Shown here: piece after piece, positions 36,426 to 46,246 of the stretch
Numbering within the stretch: position 1 is the first letter of the stretch
Layout: every line of letters begins with the position of its first letter
Source: Rhizobium sp. CG5
Lineage (GTDB): Bacteria > Pseudomonadota > Alphaproteobacteria > Rhizobiales > Rhizobiaceae
Direction of reading: 5' to 3'
DNA length: 64,000 nucleotides
Assembly (NCBI RefSeq): GCF_023701945.1
Contig: NZ_JABAEF010000002.1
Location: 310,001 to 374,000 of the forward strand
Notes under the pieces: generated by a model
What the model saw: only the letters and a program-made list of their open reading frames with translations
What the model was told of the DNA's origin: nothing
The model's database searches: none
Program-made: the position numbers and the translations under genes

Positions 36426-36472
36426 ACGTTATGATATCTCATGTTTTCGAACGGAATTAACAAGGAATGACC

Positions 36473-38128
36473 ATGACTGCAGTTTCGCAATCGGTACTGG
36501 CGCAGGATAAGGATTGGTGGCGCGGCGCGGTGATCTATCAGATCTATCCGCGCTCCTACCAGGATTCGAACGGCGACGGCATCGGCGACCTGAAGGGCAT
36601 CACCGCCCGCCTGCCGCATATCGCCAGGCTCGGTGCCGACGCCATCTGGATCTCGCCCTTCTTCACCTCGCCGATGAAGGATTTTGGCTACGACGTCTCC
36701 AACTATATCGATGTCGATCCGATGTTCGGCTCGCTGTCCGACTTCGACGGCCTGATCGCCGAAGCCCATCGTCTCGGCATCAAGGTGATGATCGATCTGG
36801 TCATTTCCCACACTTCAGACCAGCACGCCTGGTTCGTCGAGAGCCGGTCGAGCCGCATCAATCCCAAGTCGGACTGGTATGTCTGGTCGGACGCCAAGCC
36901 GGACGGCACGCCGCCGAACAATTGGCTGTCGATCTTCGGCGGCTCGGCCTGGCAGTGGGATCCGACCCGCATGCAGTATTTCATGCACAACTTCCTGACC
37001 TCGCAGCCCGACCTCAACCTGCACAATCCGCAGGTACAGGACGCGGTTCTCGATGCCGTGCGCTTCTGGTTGAAGCGCGGTGTCGATGGCTTCCGTCTCG
37101 ACACCATCAATTTCTATTTCCACGACAAGGAATTGCGCGACAATCCGGCGCTGGCGCCCGAGCGCCGCAACGCCGCCACGGCGCCAGCCGTCAATCCTTA
37201 CAATTTCCAGGAGCATATCTACGACAAGAACCGACCGGAAAACCTCGAATTCCTGAAGCGCTTCCGCGCCGTGCTCGACGAGTTCCCGGCGATTGCCGCG
37301 GTCGGCGAAGTCGGCGACAGCCAGCGTGGCCTGGAGATCGTCGGCGAATACACCTCCGGCGGCGACAAGATGCAGATGTGCTACGCGTTTGAATTCCTGG
37401 CGCCCGACGTTTTGACCGCCGAGCGGGTCGGCGAGGTGCAGAAGGCCTTTGCGGCGGCTGCCGCCGAGGGCTGGGCCTGCTGGGCCTTTTCCAACCACGA
37501 TGTGGTGCGCCATGTCAGCCGCTGGGGCGCCGACGTCGTCGATCGCATCGCCTATGCCAAACTGCTGGCCGCAATCCTGCTGACGCAGCGCGGTTCGGTC
37601 TGCATCTATCAGGGCGAGGAACTGGGCCTGACCGAGGCCGATATCGCCTTTGAAGACCTGCAGGATCCCTATGGCATCCAGTTCTGGCCGGAATTTAAAG
37701 GTCGCGACGGCTGCCGCACGCCGATGGTCTGGGATGCCCGGGCCATGCAGGCGGGATTCAGTTCGGCCGAAAAGACCTGGCTGCCCATCCCGGTCGAGCA
37801 TGTGCTCAATGCCGTCAGCGTTCAGGAAGGCAATCCGGACTCGGTGCTGGAGCAGTACCGGCGCTTCCTGGCCTTCCGCAAGCAGCACGAAGCCTTTGCC
37901 AAGGGCGACATCGTCTTTCAGCCGGCAGACGGTTCGATCCTGGCCTATACCCGGTCGCTCGGCAATGAGACGGTGCTCTGCATCTTCAACATGTCGGCGG
38001 TCGAAGGCGAGGCCACCCTGCCGCAAGGGGACTGGCAGGAACTGTCCGGCCACGGCTTTGCCAGCAGCATAGACAATCAAAACATCCGGCTTCCGGCCTG
38101 GGGCGCGTATTTCGCGCGTCACGGCTAA
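36473..38128 (+). CDS. aglA: Alpha-glucosidase, GH13
   Basis: A 551-residue cytoplasmic hydrolase that releases glucose from imported alpha-glucosides. The TIM barrel motifs are VIYQIYPRSYQDSNGDGIGDL, the nucleophile Asp210 in GFRLDTINF, acid/base Glu279 in VGEVGD, and transition-state Asp343 in FSNHDVVRH. There is no signal peptide, which fits uptake before hydrolysis. ATG 36473 has better spacing to AAGGA than ATG 36467. Confidence 0.96.
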   Translation: MTAVSQSVLAQDKDWWRGAVIYQIYPRSYQDSNGDGIGDLKGITARLPHIARLGADAIWISPFFTSPMKDFGYDVSNYIDVDPMFGSLSDFDGLIAEAHRLGIKVMIDLVISHTSDQHAWFVESRSSRINPKSDWYVWSDAKPDGTPPNNWLSIFGGSAWQWDPTRMQYFMHNFLTSQPDLNLHNPQVQDAVLDAVRFWLKRGVDGFRLDTINFYFHDKELRDNPALAPERRNAATAPAVNPYNFQEHIYDKNRPENLEFLKRFRAVLDEFPAIAAVGEVGDSQRGLEIVGEYTSGGDKMQMCYAFEFLAPDVLTAERVGEVQKAFAAAAAEGWACWAFSNHDVVRHVSRWGADVVDRIAYAKLLAAILLTQRGSVCIYQGEELGLTEADIAFEDLQDPYGIQFWPEFKGRDGCRTPMVWDARAMQAGFSSAEKTWLPIPVEHVLNAVSVQEGNPDSVLEQYRRFLAFRKQHEAFAKGDIVFQPADGSILAYTRSLGNETVLCIFNMSAVEGEATLPQGDWQELSGHGFASSIDNQNIRLPAWGAYFARHG

Positions 38129-38146
38129 GGCGCGAGGGGGGAGATC

Positions 38147-39238
<1,092 letters not shown>

Positions 39239-39362
39239 CCTGTTTCGCTTAACCGCCGGTTAGCGATAACGATAGGCCGGACAGAACGACGATCGGGCAA
39301 AAAGGAACTGTTAAATCCCTCGTCTTATTCTGCCTCCCATAATAAAACTGGTGGGCGATACA

Positions 39363-39776
39363 ATGGCTATGCAAGCATCTTCGAACAAGGGAAGCTATCT
39401 CAAGAAAGAGGAATCCTTCATGTATGACCGCGAGTCGCGGTTCAAGATGGAGGACACCATGAATGCCGGCCGTATCGAGTATACGGAAAAAGGCGTCATG
39501 CACATGGCTGCCCGCCGCTGCGACATTATCCGGATTTCCATGAGCGGCGCGGTTATCAGCCTCTTGACCCAGTATAACCTGCCGCAGCAGTTCTATCTGG
39601 ATCTGCCGGATGCCCGCATCACCAAGGTCGGCTGCCTGCTGATGAAGGTCTATGCCAACAACACGGCCGAAGTGCGCTTCCTGCGCCTGCTGACCCAGAA
39701 GGAACTCGACCGGATCTTCGTCTTCTCGACCCATCCGGCTCATCGCGACCGGGTGCTCGACGTTCGCTCCTGGTAA
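39363..39776 (+). CDS. PilZ-like domain protein
   Basis: A 137-residue protein. The C-terminal half (RRCDIIRISMSGAVISLL, LPQQFYLDLP, then a conserved Cys and KELDRIF) resembles rhizobial PilZ-type domains with the pattern R-x-C-x-I-x-x-I-S-x-x-G-A. The full c-di-GMP consensus (RxxxR and D/NxSxxG) is only partly present: the SxxG-like SMSG is there, but the upstream Arg pair is not clear. GTG 39351 is an alternative start. It is a single gene. It may bind c-di-GMP weakly or not at all. Confidence 0.65.
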   Translation: MAMQASSNKGSYLKKEESFMYDRESRFKMEDTMNAGRIEYTEKGVMHMAARRCDIIRISMSGAVISLLTQYNLPQQFYLDLPDARITKVGCLLMKVYANNTAEVRFLRLLTQKELDRIFVFSTHPAHRDRVLDVRSW

Positions 39777-39919
39777 GCAGACGCTGACATATGCGGCGGG
39801 ACGGCGAAAGCGCCGGCTCTGTCAGCAAAGTCTTGAACAATCCCTGAAATCGACCTGTCCCCTCTGGACATTCCGCACGCCGGGCGAAATCCTGCTCCAT
39901 CAATGAGCAGGAGGATGCG

Positions 39920-40624
39920 ATGGCAGTGGATAAAGTGGCAATCATCACCGCGGGCGGCAGCGGCATGGGCGCGGCCTCGGCACGGCGGCTGGCAGAAGAC
40001 GGTTTCAAGGTCGCAATCCTGTCGTCCTCCGGCAAGGGCGAGGCGCTGGCGCAGGAACTGGGCGGCCTGGGTGCTACCGGCTCCAATCAATCCCCGGAGG
40101 ATCTGCAGCGCCTTGTCGACAGCACGATGGAGCGCTGGGGCCGGGTCGATGTGCTGGTCAACAGTGCCGGCCACGGACCGCGCGCCCAGATCCTCGAGAT
40201 CAGCGATGAGGACTGGCACAAGGGCATCGACGTCTATCTCCTGAACGTCATCCGTCCAACGCGGCTGGTCACGCCGATCATGCAGGTCCAGAAGTCGGGC
40301 GCGATCGTCAACATCTCGACGGCCTGGGCCTTCGAGCCGAGCGCCATGTTCCCGACCTCCGCCGTCGCCCGCGCCGGGCTTTCCGCCTTCACCAAGATCT
40401 TCGCCGATACCTATGCGGCCGACAATATCCGCATGAACAATGTCCTTCCGGGATGGATCGACAGCCTGCCCGCCACCGAGGAGCGGCGCGATGGCGTGCC
40501 GATGAAACGCTACGGCACCAGCGAGGAAATCGCGGCAACGGTCGCCTTTCTCGCCTCCGACGGTGCCGGCTATATCACCGGCCAGAACCTCAAGGTCGAT
40601 GGCGGGCTGACCCGCTCGGTGTGA
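39920..40624 (+). CDS. Short-chain dehydrogenase-like protein lacking catalytic Tyr/Lys
   Basis: A 234-residue classical SDR fold. The nucleotide-binding motif is present (TAGGSGMGAASARRL), as are VLVNSAG, the catalytic-position Ser133 (VNISTAW), and IRMNNVLPGWI with GYITGQNLKVDGG. By spacing, the YxxxK motif falls at 146-150 and reads T-S-A-V-A, so Tyr is Thr146 and Lys is Ala150 (followed by Arg151). The protein may be a binding or regulatory SDR, or use a different mechanism. It is a single gene. Confidence 0.85.
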   Translation: MAVDKVAIITAGGSGMGAASARRLAEDGFKVAILSSSGKGEALAQELGGLGATGSNQSPEDLQRLVDSTMERWGRVDVLVNSAGHGPRAQILEISDEDWHKGIDVYLLNVIRPTRLVTPIMQVQKSGAIVNISTAWAFEPSAMFPTSAVARAGLSAFTKIFADTYAADNIRMNNVLPGWIDSLPATEERRDGVPMKRYGTSEEIAATVAFLASDGAGYITGQNLKVDGGLTRSV

Positions 40625-40696
40625 AGCGAAGTCCTCCCGCTTCGCCGCCTTGCATCGTTTTTGCACGGGATCGTCCATAAGCGATGCCGCGTAAAC

Positions 40697-40713
40697 GACT
40701 TGGTTACCAAGTC
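40697..40713. promoter_or_regulatory. Inverted repeat upstream of the L,D-transpeptidase-like gene
   Basis: GACTTGG-TTA-CCAAGTC has perfect seven-base arms, 131 bases before the chosen ATG. It could be a regulator site. The rest of 40625-40843 shows no gene. Confidence 0.5.
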
Positions 40714-40843
40714 TCTTCATACTTGCTTCCAGTCGGCTTGTGCCGACGGGCGCAAATACGGCTTCGGGGGTTGCCGGACCTGTGCTCATGGTAAACGCGG
40801 CGCGTATGGCCGCCGGCCGGAAACGGCCGCATTGGTAACGAGT

Positions 40844-42151
40844 ATGAGTATGGCGTTCTCGAGCGAAACAATGCGTAGCCGTAACCCCGTGAAGGGATCG
40901 GTTCCCCCGAAGAAAAAGCCGGCCGTGTCGAAGGCCGTGGTGATCGGCGTCGGCATTGCCGCCGCCTTCTGGGTGACGGTGGCGATCGCGACCGTACAGA
41001 CCATGTCGATTTCCGCACAAAAAGTCCCGGCCGGCCGGTCCGATGCTTTCCTCATCTCGTCGCGGGTGGCGATCGTCGATCGTTCGCGGTCGGTGACTGG
41101 GATCGACAAGCGACAGGATATGGCGGCTCTCGAAGAGGCCAAGGCTCGGCTTGCCCGTGCCGTTGCCCTGACCGACGATCCGCTGCTCGCCGTCTTGCCG
41201 CGCTCCATGAACCTTTCCGATGTCGACAAGTCTCAGCGTCTGGCGCTGGCGTCCTCCGTGCCGAACGAACAGCGCATCGCCATCCTGCGCCAGGCGATCG
41301 CTGCGGCCAATGCCCAGGCGACACGCGAACTGGCGCTGGCGGCAAAGCTGGCGACCCCGAGCATGGCCATGACCGATCCGCTGGTCACCGCCTCTATCCC
41401 TGCAAAGCCCGCACCAGCGTCCGTATCATCCGTCTCCTCGGTAGCGCTTGCCTATGCAGCGCCCATGGCCACCGATGACATCGTGCCGCCGGCCGTGGAT
41501 CCGCGCGAATTGCCGTTTGAAGAAGTGCTCTCCGAGACCGACCACGACACGGAAGACGATCTGCTGGTGATCGGACCCTTGCCGGCGGCCCGTCCGGAAA
41601 CGCCGAAGACTGCCAAGCCGCCGACCGAAAAGGTCGCTCCGCCTGCTGCCGAACAATTGGCCGTGGCGCGGCCGGAAAAATCGGTCGTCGAGGAAGACGA
41701 TGGCTGGAAGCTGTTTGGCAACAAGTCGAAACTGCCCGGGAAGAACAGCCGGATCGCCGTCTATGATATTTCGGCCGGCGTCGTGCATATGCCGAATGGC
41801 GAAAAGCTGGAGGCTCATTCCGGCCGCGGCAGCATGCGCGACAATCCCCGTTATGCCAATGTCAAGAACCGCGGCCCGACACCGCCGCATATCTACAATC
41901 TGCGCATGCGCGAAAGCCGCTTCCACGGCGTCGAGGCAATCCGCATGCTGCCCTATGACGGCCGCAACAAATATGGCCGCGACGGATTCCTCACCCACAC
42001 CTATCTGCTGCGCGTGCGCGGCGACAGCAGCGGCTGTGTGGTGTTCGAGGAATACAACCGCTTCCTCAATGCCTTCAAGCGCGGCGAGGTGACGAAGATG
42101 ATCGTCGTGCCGCGCATGTCGGAACTGCCGAAATACATGGCGGCGCTTTGA
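40844..42151 (+). CDS. Membrane-anchored Tlde1-like (DUF2778) L,D-transpeptidase
   Basis: A 435-residue protein with a basic cytoplasmic N-terminus, one membrane helix (about residues 31-52, VVIGVGIAAAFWVTVAIATV), a long Ala/Pro/Thr-rich periplasmic spacer, and a C-terminal DUF2778 domain (about 290-435). The domain has the putative catalytic His in THTYLLR and Cys in GDSSGCVVFEEY, and ends with FKRGEVTKMIVVPRM. The founding Tlde1 members are type VI secretion effectors that modify peptidoglycan. Here the anchor and the absence of T6SS genes suggest a housekeeping cell-wall role. The frame upstream of 40844 has no ribosome site. Confidence 0.82.
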   Translation: MSMAFSSETMRSRNPVKGSVPPKKKPAVSKAVVIGVGIAAAFWVTVAIATVQTMSISAQKVPAGRSDAFLISSRVAIVDRSRSVTGIDKRQDMAALEEAKARLARAVALTDDPLLAVLPRSMNLSDVDKSQRLALASSVPNEQRIAILRQAIAAANAQATRELALAAKLATPSMAMTDPLVTASIPAKPAPASVSSVSSVALAYAAPMATDDIVPPAVDPRELPFEEVLSETDHDTEDDLLVIGPLPAARPETPKTAKPPTEKVAPPAAEQLAVARPEKSVVEEDDGWKLFGNKSKLPGKNSRIAVYDISAGVVHMPNGEKLEAHSGRGSMRDNPRYANVKNRGPTPPHIYNLRMRESRFHGVEAIRMLPYDGRNKYGRDGFLTHTYLLRVRGDSSGCVVFEEYNRFLNAFKRGEVTKMIVVPRMSELPKYMAAL

Positions 42152-42174
42152 GCTTAAATTAAACAGCAAAACAG

Positions 42175-42210
42175 ATCAGGCCGGCTCTCGCCGGCCTGAT
42201 GTCGTTTCGG
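42175..42210. terminator. Bidirectional terminator
   Basis: ATCAGGCCGGC (42175-42185), loop TCTC, GCCGGCCTGAT (42190-42200), between convergent genes. T-rich sequence follows on the plus side and A-rich sequence (AAACAGCAAAA) precedes, so it can serve both strands. Confidence 0.8.
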
Positions 42211-42224
42211 CACTCCTTATGGAT

Positions 42225-43010
42225 TTACATCGCCGGCAGAATGGCGATGTCGCGCACCAGGGCGTCGGTGCCGATGATTGTGCCGGACTTGGTGGCGGCC
42301 CCGGTCTCGATATTGACCTTGTAGATCGTATTGTCGGCCACCAGCCATGCGGTGTTCGTGCCGTCCTCGGTGGTCTGCACGTCAAAGCCGTAGGCTGAAG
42401 GCTTGCCGTCGATGCCGAGCTTGCCGATCGCCTTCAGCGTGCCGTCATTCGGCTTGGTCTGCTGGATCAGGGCACCGATCGTCGCGTCGATATTGTACAT
42501 CGCAGTCTTTTCCGGCTTGCCGAAGGAGTTTATATAGGCAGCCGCGACAATGTTCGGCACTTCACCCTTGTGCATGTCGCCCTCCTCGAAGGCCAGCGTG
42601 CCATCGACCGTCACGGCGCCGGTGTCGGGGTGAACGCGGTGATTGGTCGTGCCGGTCATGTAGCGCAGGCGGTCGGCCATCGGATTGAAGTCGACGATCA
42701 CGGGCGCCTCGGTCATGGAGAGCGGCTTGTCCATCTTGGCCACTTCGGTGGCAGCACCGGTAGCAAGGTCGATCGTGACGATGGCATTGTCGGCGGTGAC
42801 GCCGATCACGGTCTTGTTGCCCGGACGGTAGTCGATGCCGGCCAGCTTGGTGACGCCGGTGACCTCCATGGACTTGGAAATCTCCGGCTTGTCGGTGTCG
42901 AACATCACCAAGGTCTTGTCGCCGGCAAGGCCGAGCACCGGAGCGGCGTGAGCGGCAACAGCGGCCAGAACGAAGCCGGATGTCAGCAGAACGGTGTTGA
43001 AGGTTTTCAT
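42225..43010 (-). CDS. DUF4394 secreted protein
   Basis: A 261-residue exported protein. The signal peptide (MKTFNTVLLTSGFVLAAVAA, cleaved near AHA-AP) is followed by a repeated beta-propeller-like pattern (MFDTDKPEIS, GIDYRPGNKTVIGVTADN, VDFNPMADRLRYMTGTTNHRVHPDTGAVT), which is the DUF4394 family. The start has GGAG seven bases upstream. It is divergent from the ECF sigma gene and faces a matching promoter element, so it is probably a target of that sigma factor. Biochemical function is unknown. Confidence 0.88.
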   Translation of the reverse strand: MKTFNTVLLTSGFVLAAVAAHAAPVLGLAGDKTLVMFDTDKPEISKSMEVTGVTKLAGIDYRPGNKTVIGVTADNAIVTIDLATGAATEVAKMDKPLSMTEAPVIVDFNPMADRLRYMTGTTNHRVHPDTGAVTVDGTLAFEEGDMHKGEVPNIVAAAYINSFGKPEKTAMYNIDATIGALIQQTKPNDGTLKAIGKLGIDGKPSAYGFDVQTTEDGTNTAWLVADNTIYKVNIETGAATKSGTIIGTDALVRDIAILPAM

Positions 43011-43076
43011 GTGGTTTCTCCCAGAGTGTTGGTGACCAATGAAAGCGCCGTTGTAACGCTTCCTGATCTGACGACA

Positions 43077-43100
43077 CGCGGAAGGAGCGTTTGGATGCAG
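43077..43100 (-). promoter_or_regulatory. Candidate ECF promoter for the DUF4394 gene
   Basis: On the minus strand: CTGCATCC, 12 bases, CGCGTG. It shares its -35-like block and spacing exactly with the divergent copy at 43122. Confidence 0.6.
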
Positions 43101-43121
43101 CCGGATTAAAATAATGTTCGT

Positions 43122-43145
43122 CTGCATCCGATTTTTCATGCCGCG
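43122..43145 (+). promoter_or_regulatory. Candidate ECF promoter for the sigma/anti-sigma operon
   Basis: On the plus strand: CTGCATCC, 12 bases, CGCGGG. Together with the minus-strand copy it forms a symmetric divergent pair, as expected for sigma autoregulation. No gene lies in 43011-43319. Confidence 0.6.
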
Positions 43146-43319
43146 GGTAGCTGCATTATGGAAACCGACCAGAAACAGAAGCATGCCGAAAGACCCTGCC
43201 CCTCGAGGGCGGCACGCGTTCGTGTGGTTTCGGCGGCAGGATCGCCGCAAAGGCACATGCGCTCTTTCGAATTGTCTCATGGCGGGCTATTCCTTGCGGA
43301 TCGAACCAAGGGAGGCATG

Positions 43320-43871
43320 ATGCTCGATCCTCAACAGGCGCTGGCCAGTGCTCTGTCGGCCTGTGCGCGCGGCGACCGAAATGGCCTGCGGGCCATCTAT
43401 GATGCCGAAGCGGCCCGTCTCGTCACCATTGCCCACCGTATCCTGCGCCGGCACGACCTGGCCGAGGAAATCGTGCAGGAGGCCTTTATCCAGATCTGGA
43501 ACAAGGCCCATCAATATGCGCCAGACCGCGGCTCGGCGCGCGGCTGGATCTACGCCATCGTGCGCAACCGCGCGCTCAATGCACTGCGCGATGGCTCGCG
43601 CGAGGATCTGCTGGAAGCCGATAGCCTCGATCGCCTGCAGGAGGATGCCCAGGCCGAGATCGCCGTCGATCCCTTAGCCGACATGGACGAGCACAGCCGG
43701 CTGCGCGATTGCCTGGCCGGCCTCGACGAAACCAAGCGCCGCAGCATCCTGATGGCTTACCTGTCGGGCTATAGCCATGGCGAGATTGCCGGCCGGCTGA
43801 AAGTGCCGCTCGGCACCGCCAAGGCCTGGATCCGCCGCGGTCTTGCCTCGCTTCGGGAGTGCATGGCATGA
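43320..43871 (+). CDS. ECF RNA polymerase sigma factor
   Basis: A 183-residue ECF sigma factor. Region 2 (RRHDLAEEIVQEAFIQIWNKAHQY, GWIYAIVRNRALNALRD) and region 4 (AYLSGYSHGEIAGRLKVPLGTAKAWIRRGLASLRE) are both complete. ATG 43320 gives better spacing to GGAGG than ATG 43317. The anti-sigma gene overlaps by four bases. It resembles the SigK-type ECF sigmas paired with RskA-like anti-sigmas. Confidence 0.94.
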   Translation: MLDPQQALASALSACARGDRNGLRAIYDAEAARLVTIAHRILRRHDLAEEIVQEAFIQIWNKAHQYAPDRGSARGWIYAIVRNRALNALRDGSREDLLEADSLDRLQEDAQAEIAVDPLADMDEHSRLRDCLAGLDETKRRSILMAYLSGYSHGEIAGRLKVPLGTAKAWIRRGLASLRECMA

Positions 43872-44605
43872 GCCCTTCCATCCCCACAGCCCGCGAGCGC
43901 GCCGATGACTATGTGCTCGGCCTTCTCGATCCTGCCGACATCCTGGCCTTTGAGGCCGAACTTGAAGAGGATGCCGTGCTGCGCAGCGCCGTGGCGGAAA
44001 GCCGTGACCGCTTTGTCGAACTGGATCTGGCTGGTCCCCCGCGTCCGGTCTCGGCGGATCTCTGGAGCCGCATTGATGCCGTTCTGCCCGAGGCGGCAAG
44101 CCGCGGCACATCCAAGGCTGCATCACCTCTGGCAAATGGTCCTGCCGCCCCGGCACCCGCTGTCAACGACAACCGCCTGTCGCGCTGGCGGGCGACGGCC
44201 ATGGCCGGCATTGCGGCATCGCTGCTGCTGCTGGCCGGGCTCTCCTATTCCGTTCTCAACCAGCCCGCACCGCAGGTGATCGCCGTTCTGGTCAATGAAG
44301 CGGGGCAACCTCTGGTTCTGGTCGAGGATTTTGGCAATGACTCGGCCCGCATCACCCCGATTGCCGATTTCAATGCCCCGGCCGATCGGTCGCTGCAGGT
44401 CTGGACCCTGCCGTCGAAGGATATGGGCCCGCAGTCGCTCGGGCTGCTCGATGGCTGGAGGACCGCGCTCTTGAAGAGTGCAGCGCTGCCGGGGCCGCAG
44501 GAAGACCAGTTGTACGAGATCACCCTGGAACCGCCCGGCGGATCTCCGACCGGTCGCCCGACCGGCCCCATTCTCGTCAAGGGTTTTGCCCGGATGCCGC
44601 GCTAG
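43868..44605 (+). CDS. RskA-like anti-sigma factor
   Basis: A 245-residue single-pass membrane protein. The N-terminal anti-sigma domain (DDYVLGLLDPADILAFEAELEED) lies in the cytoplasm, a membrane helix at about 108-127, and a periplasmic RskA C-terminal domain (LQVWTLPSKDMGPQSLGLLDG, YEITLEPPGGSPTGRPTGPIL). It starts inside the sigma stop region (ATGA), so the two are translated together. It should hold the sigma factor inactive until a signal at the membrane or envelope. Confidence 0.92.
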   Translation: MSPSIPTARERADDYVLGLLDPADILAFEAELEEDAVLRSAVAESRDRFVELDLAGPPRPVSADLWSRIDAVLPEAASRGTSKAASPLANGPAAPAPAVNDNRLSRWRATAMAGIAASLLLLAGLSYSVLNQPAPQVIAVLVNEAGQPLVLVEDFGNDSARITPIADFNAPADRSLQVWTLPSKDMGPQSLGLLDGWRTALLKSAALPGPQEDQLYEITLEPPGGSPTGRPTGPILVKGFARMPR

Positions 44606-44623
44606 GTCAATAGACCGCGAGGA

Positions 44624-45082
44624 CTATCGCGGTTTCAGAATGGCATCGCGGGTTGAGGCGAGTTGATCCGTCAGCGCCACCAGTTCGGCGCTCGACAATC
44701 CCGTCGCCTCGCCCACGCAGCTCGGTATCGACAGCGCCTTGTCGCGCAGTGCCTCACCCTCGGCGGTTAACCGCACCCGCACCATGCGCTCGTCGACCGG
44801 ATCGCGGCTGCGGGTCAGATAGCCCGCGCCCTCAAGCCGCTTGATGAGTGGCGTCAGCGTACTGGATTCCAGAAACAGCATCTTTCCAAGATCCTTGACC
44901 GTCTGGTCGTCCCGCGACCACAGGGCCACCATCACAAGATATTGCGGATAGGTCAGACCGATCGCATCCAGCAGGGGGCGGTAGAGTTGGTTGAAAGCGT
45001 GGCCGGCGGAATAGATCGCAAAGCAGAGAAAGCTGTCGAGGTTCAGCCGCGGCGTGGCGGGTGCAGTGTCTTGCTGTGTCAT
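44624..45082 (-). CDS. OhrR-like MarR-family regulator
   Basis: A 152-residue winged-helix repressor. The start region ([24 protein letters not shown]) carries Cys20 at the position of the peroxide-sensing Cys of OhrR proteins. The recognition helix region ([35 protein letters not shown]) is typical of MarR. ATG 45082 follows GAAGG; the upstream frame is not supported. It is divergent from an alpha/beta hydrolase gene with repeated operator-like sites between them, so organic peroxides or related electrophiles are likely signals. Confidence 0.88.
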   Translation of the reverse strand: MTQQDTAPATPRLNLDSFLCFAIYSAGHAFNQLYRPLLDAIGLTYPQYLVMVALWSRDDQTVKDLGKMLFLESSTLTPLIKRLEGAGYLTRSRDPVDERMVRVRLTAEGEALRDKALSIPSCVGEATGLSSAELVALTDQLASTRDAILKPR

Positions 45083-45120
45083 TTTGCCTTCATCGGCTCG
45101 TTCGATAATCTGCGTAATAT

Positions 45121-45138
45121 AAATCGTACGCAATTGAA
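45121..45138. promoter_or_regulatory. MarR operator candidate, copy A
   Basis: AAATCGTACGCAATTGAA matches copy B at 14 of 18 positions and contains the palindrome CGTACG. It lies 39 bases upstream of the MarR start. Confidence 0.5.
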
Positions 45139-45176
45139 TCGCAAGCGCTTGACGGAAAGCCTCAGATGAGTCATAT

Positions 45177-45194
45177 AGATCGTGCACGATTGAA
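45177..45194. promoter_or_regulatory. MarR operator candidate, copy B
   Basis: AGATCGTGCACGATTGAA contains the perfect 12-bp palindrome ATCGTGCACGAT (45179-45190). It lies 57 bases upstream of the hydrolase start. Confidence 0.6.
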
Positions 45195-45251
45195 ACGCAC
45201 ACAATACAAATCCGGCCATGAATCACCGGGGCAGACCTGAAGGAGACCGCA

Positions 45252-46223
45252 GTGTCCGAGCAACTGAATGTCATTCTGACCCGCCGCGATGCGCTGCTCG
45301 GCACTGCGGCCTTGACCACATACCTGGCACTGCCGGCGCTGTCGGCCCATGCCACCTCTCAAAACCCAGCTGAAGGAGATATGTCCATGACCCAGAGTTT
45401 CGTAAAGACCAAAGACGGCGTTGATATTTTCTACAAGGATTGGGGTCCAAAGACCGCCCAGCCGATCGTCTTCCATCATGGCTGGCCGCTGTCCGGCGAC
45501 GATTGGGATGCACAGATGCTCTATTTCGTCGGCAAGGGCTATCGTGTCATCGCCCATGACCGCCGCGGCCATGGTCGGTCGACCCAGGTGTCGGACGGTC
45601 ACGACATGGAACACTATTCCGCCGATGTCGCCGCCGTCACCGAGCATCTCGACCTGCATGATGCCATCCATGTCGGCCATTCGACCGGCGGCGGCGAAGC
45701 CGCAGCCTATGTCGCCCGCCACGGCAAGGGCCGGGTCGCCAAGCTGGTAATGGTCGGCGCCGTGCCGCCGATCATGCTGAAGACGCAAGCCAATCCGGGC
45801 GGTCTGCCGATCGAAGTGTTTGACGGTTTCCGCGCAGCGCTCGCCGCCAACCGCTCGCAATTCTATCTCGATGTGGCTTCGGGTCCGTTCTACGGCTTCA
45901 ACCGGCCGAATGCCGCGGTATCCCAGGGCGCGATCCAGAATTGGTGGCGCCAGGGCATGGCCGGCGGTGCCAAGGCCCATTACGACGGCATCAAGGCGTT
46001 TTCCGAAACCGACTTCACCGCCGACCTCCAGGCCATCGACGTTCCGACGCTGGTCATGCATGGCGACGACGACCAGATCGTGCCGATCGACGATTCGGCC
46101 CGCCTCGCCGTAAAGCTGCTGAAGAACGGCACGCTGAAGGTCTACGAAGGCTACCCGCACGGTATGCTGACCACCCATGCCGACGTGCTGAACGCCGATC
46201 TGCTCGCCTTCTTCAAGGCCTGA
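45252..46223 (+). CDS. Alpha/beta hydrolase, non-heme chloroperoxidase type, exported
   Basis: A 323-residue hydrolase. A Tat-like leader ([23 protein letters not shown]) precedes the alpha/beta fold: [12 protein letters not shown] oxyanion region, nucleophile Ser in [13 protein letters not shown], Asp in [10 protein letters not shown], and His in [10 protein letters not shown]. The family includes cofactor-free haloperoxidases and arylesterases that can form peracids. The start is GTG. A cytoplasmic form starting at an internal Met ([13 protein letters not shown], about residue 44) is also possible. It is divergent from the OhrR-like regulator. Confidence 0.9.
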   Translation: MSEQLNVILTRRDALLGTAALTTYLALPALSAHATSQNPAEGDMSMTQSFVKTKDGVDIFYKDWGPKTAQPIVFHHGWPLSGDDWDAQMLYFVGKGYRVIAHDRRGHGRSTQVSDGHDMEHYSADVAAVTEHLDLHDAIHVGHSTGGGEAAAYVARHGKGRVAKLVMVGAVPPIMLKTQANPGGLPIEVFDGFRAALAANRSQFYLDVASGPFYGFNRPNAAVSQGAIQNWWRQGMAGGAKAHYDGIKAFSETDFTADLQAIDVPTLVMHGDDDQIVPIDDSARLAVKLLKNGTLKVYEGYPHGMLTTHADVLNADLLAFFKA

Positions 46224-46246
46224 CGATAGCGGTTGTCGAAAATGAC

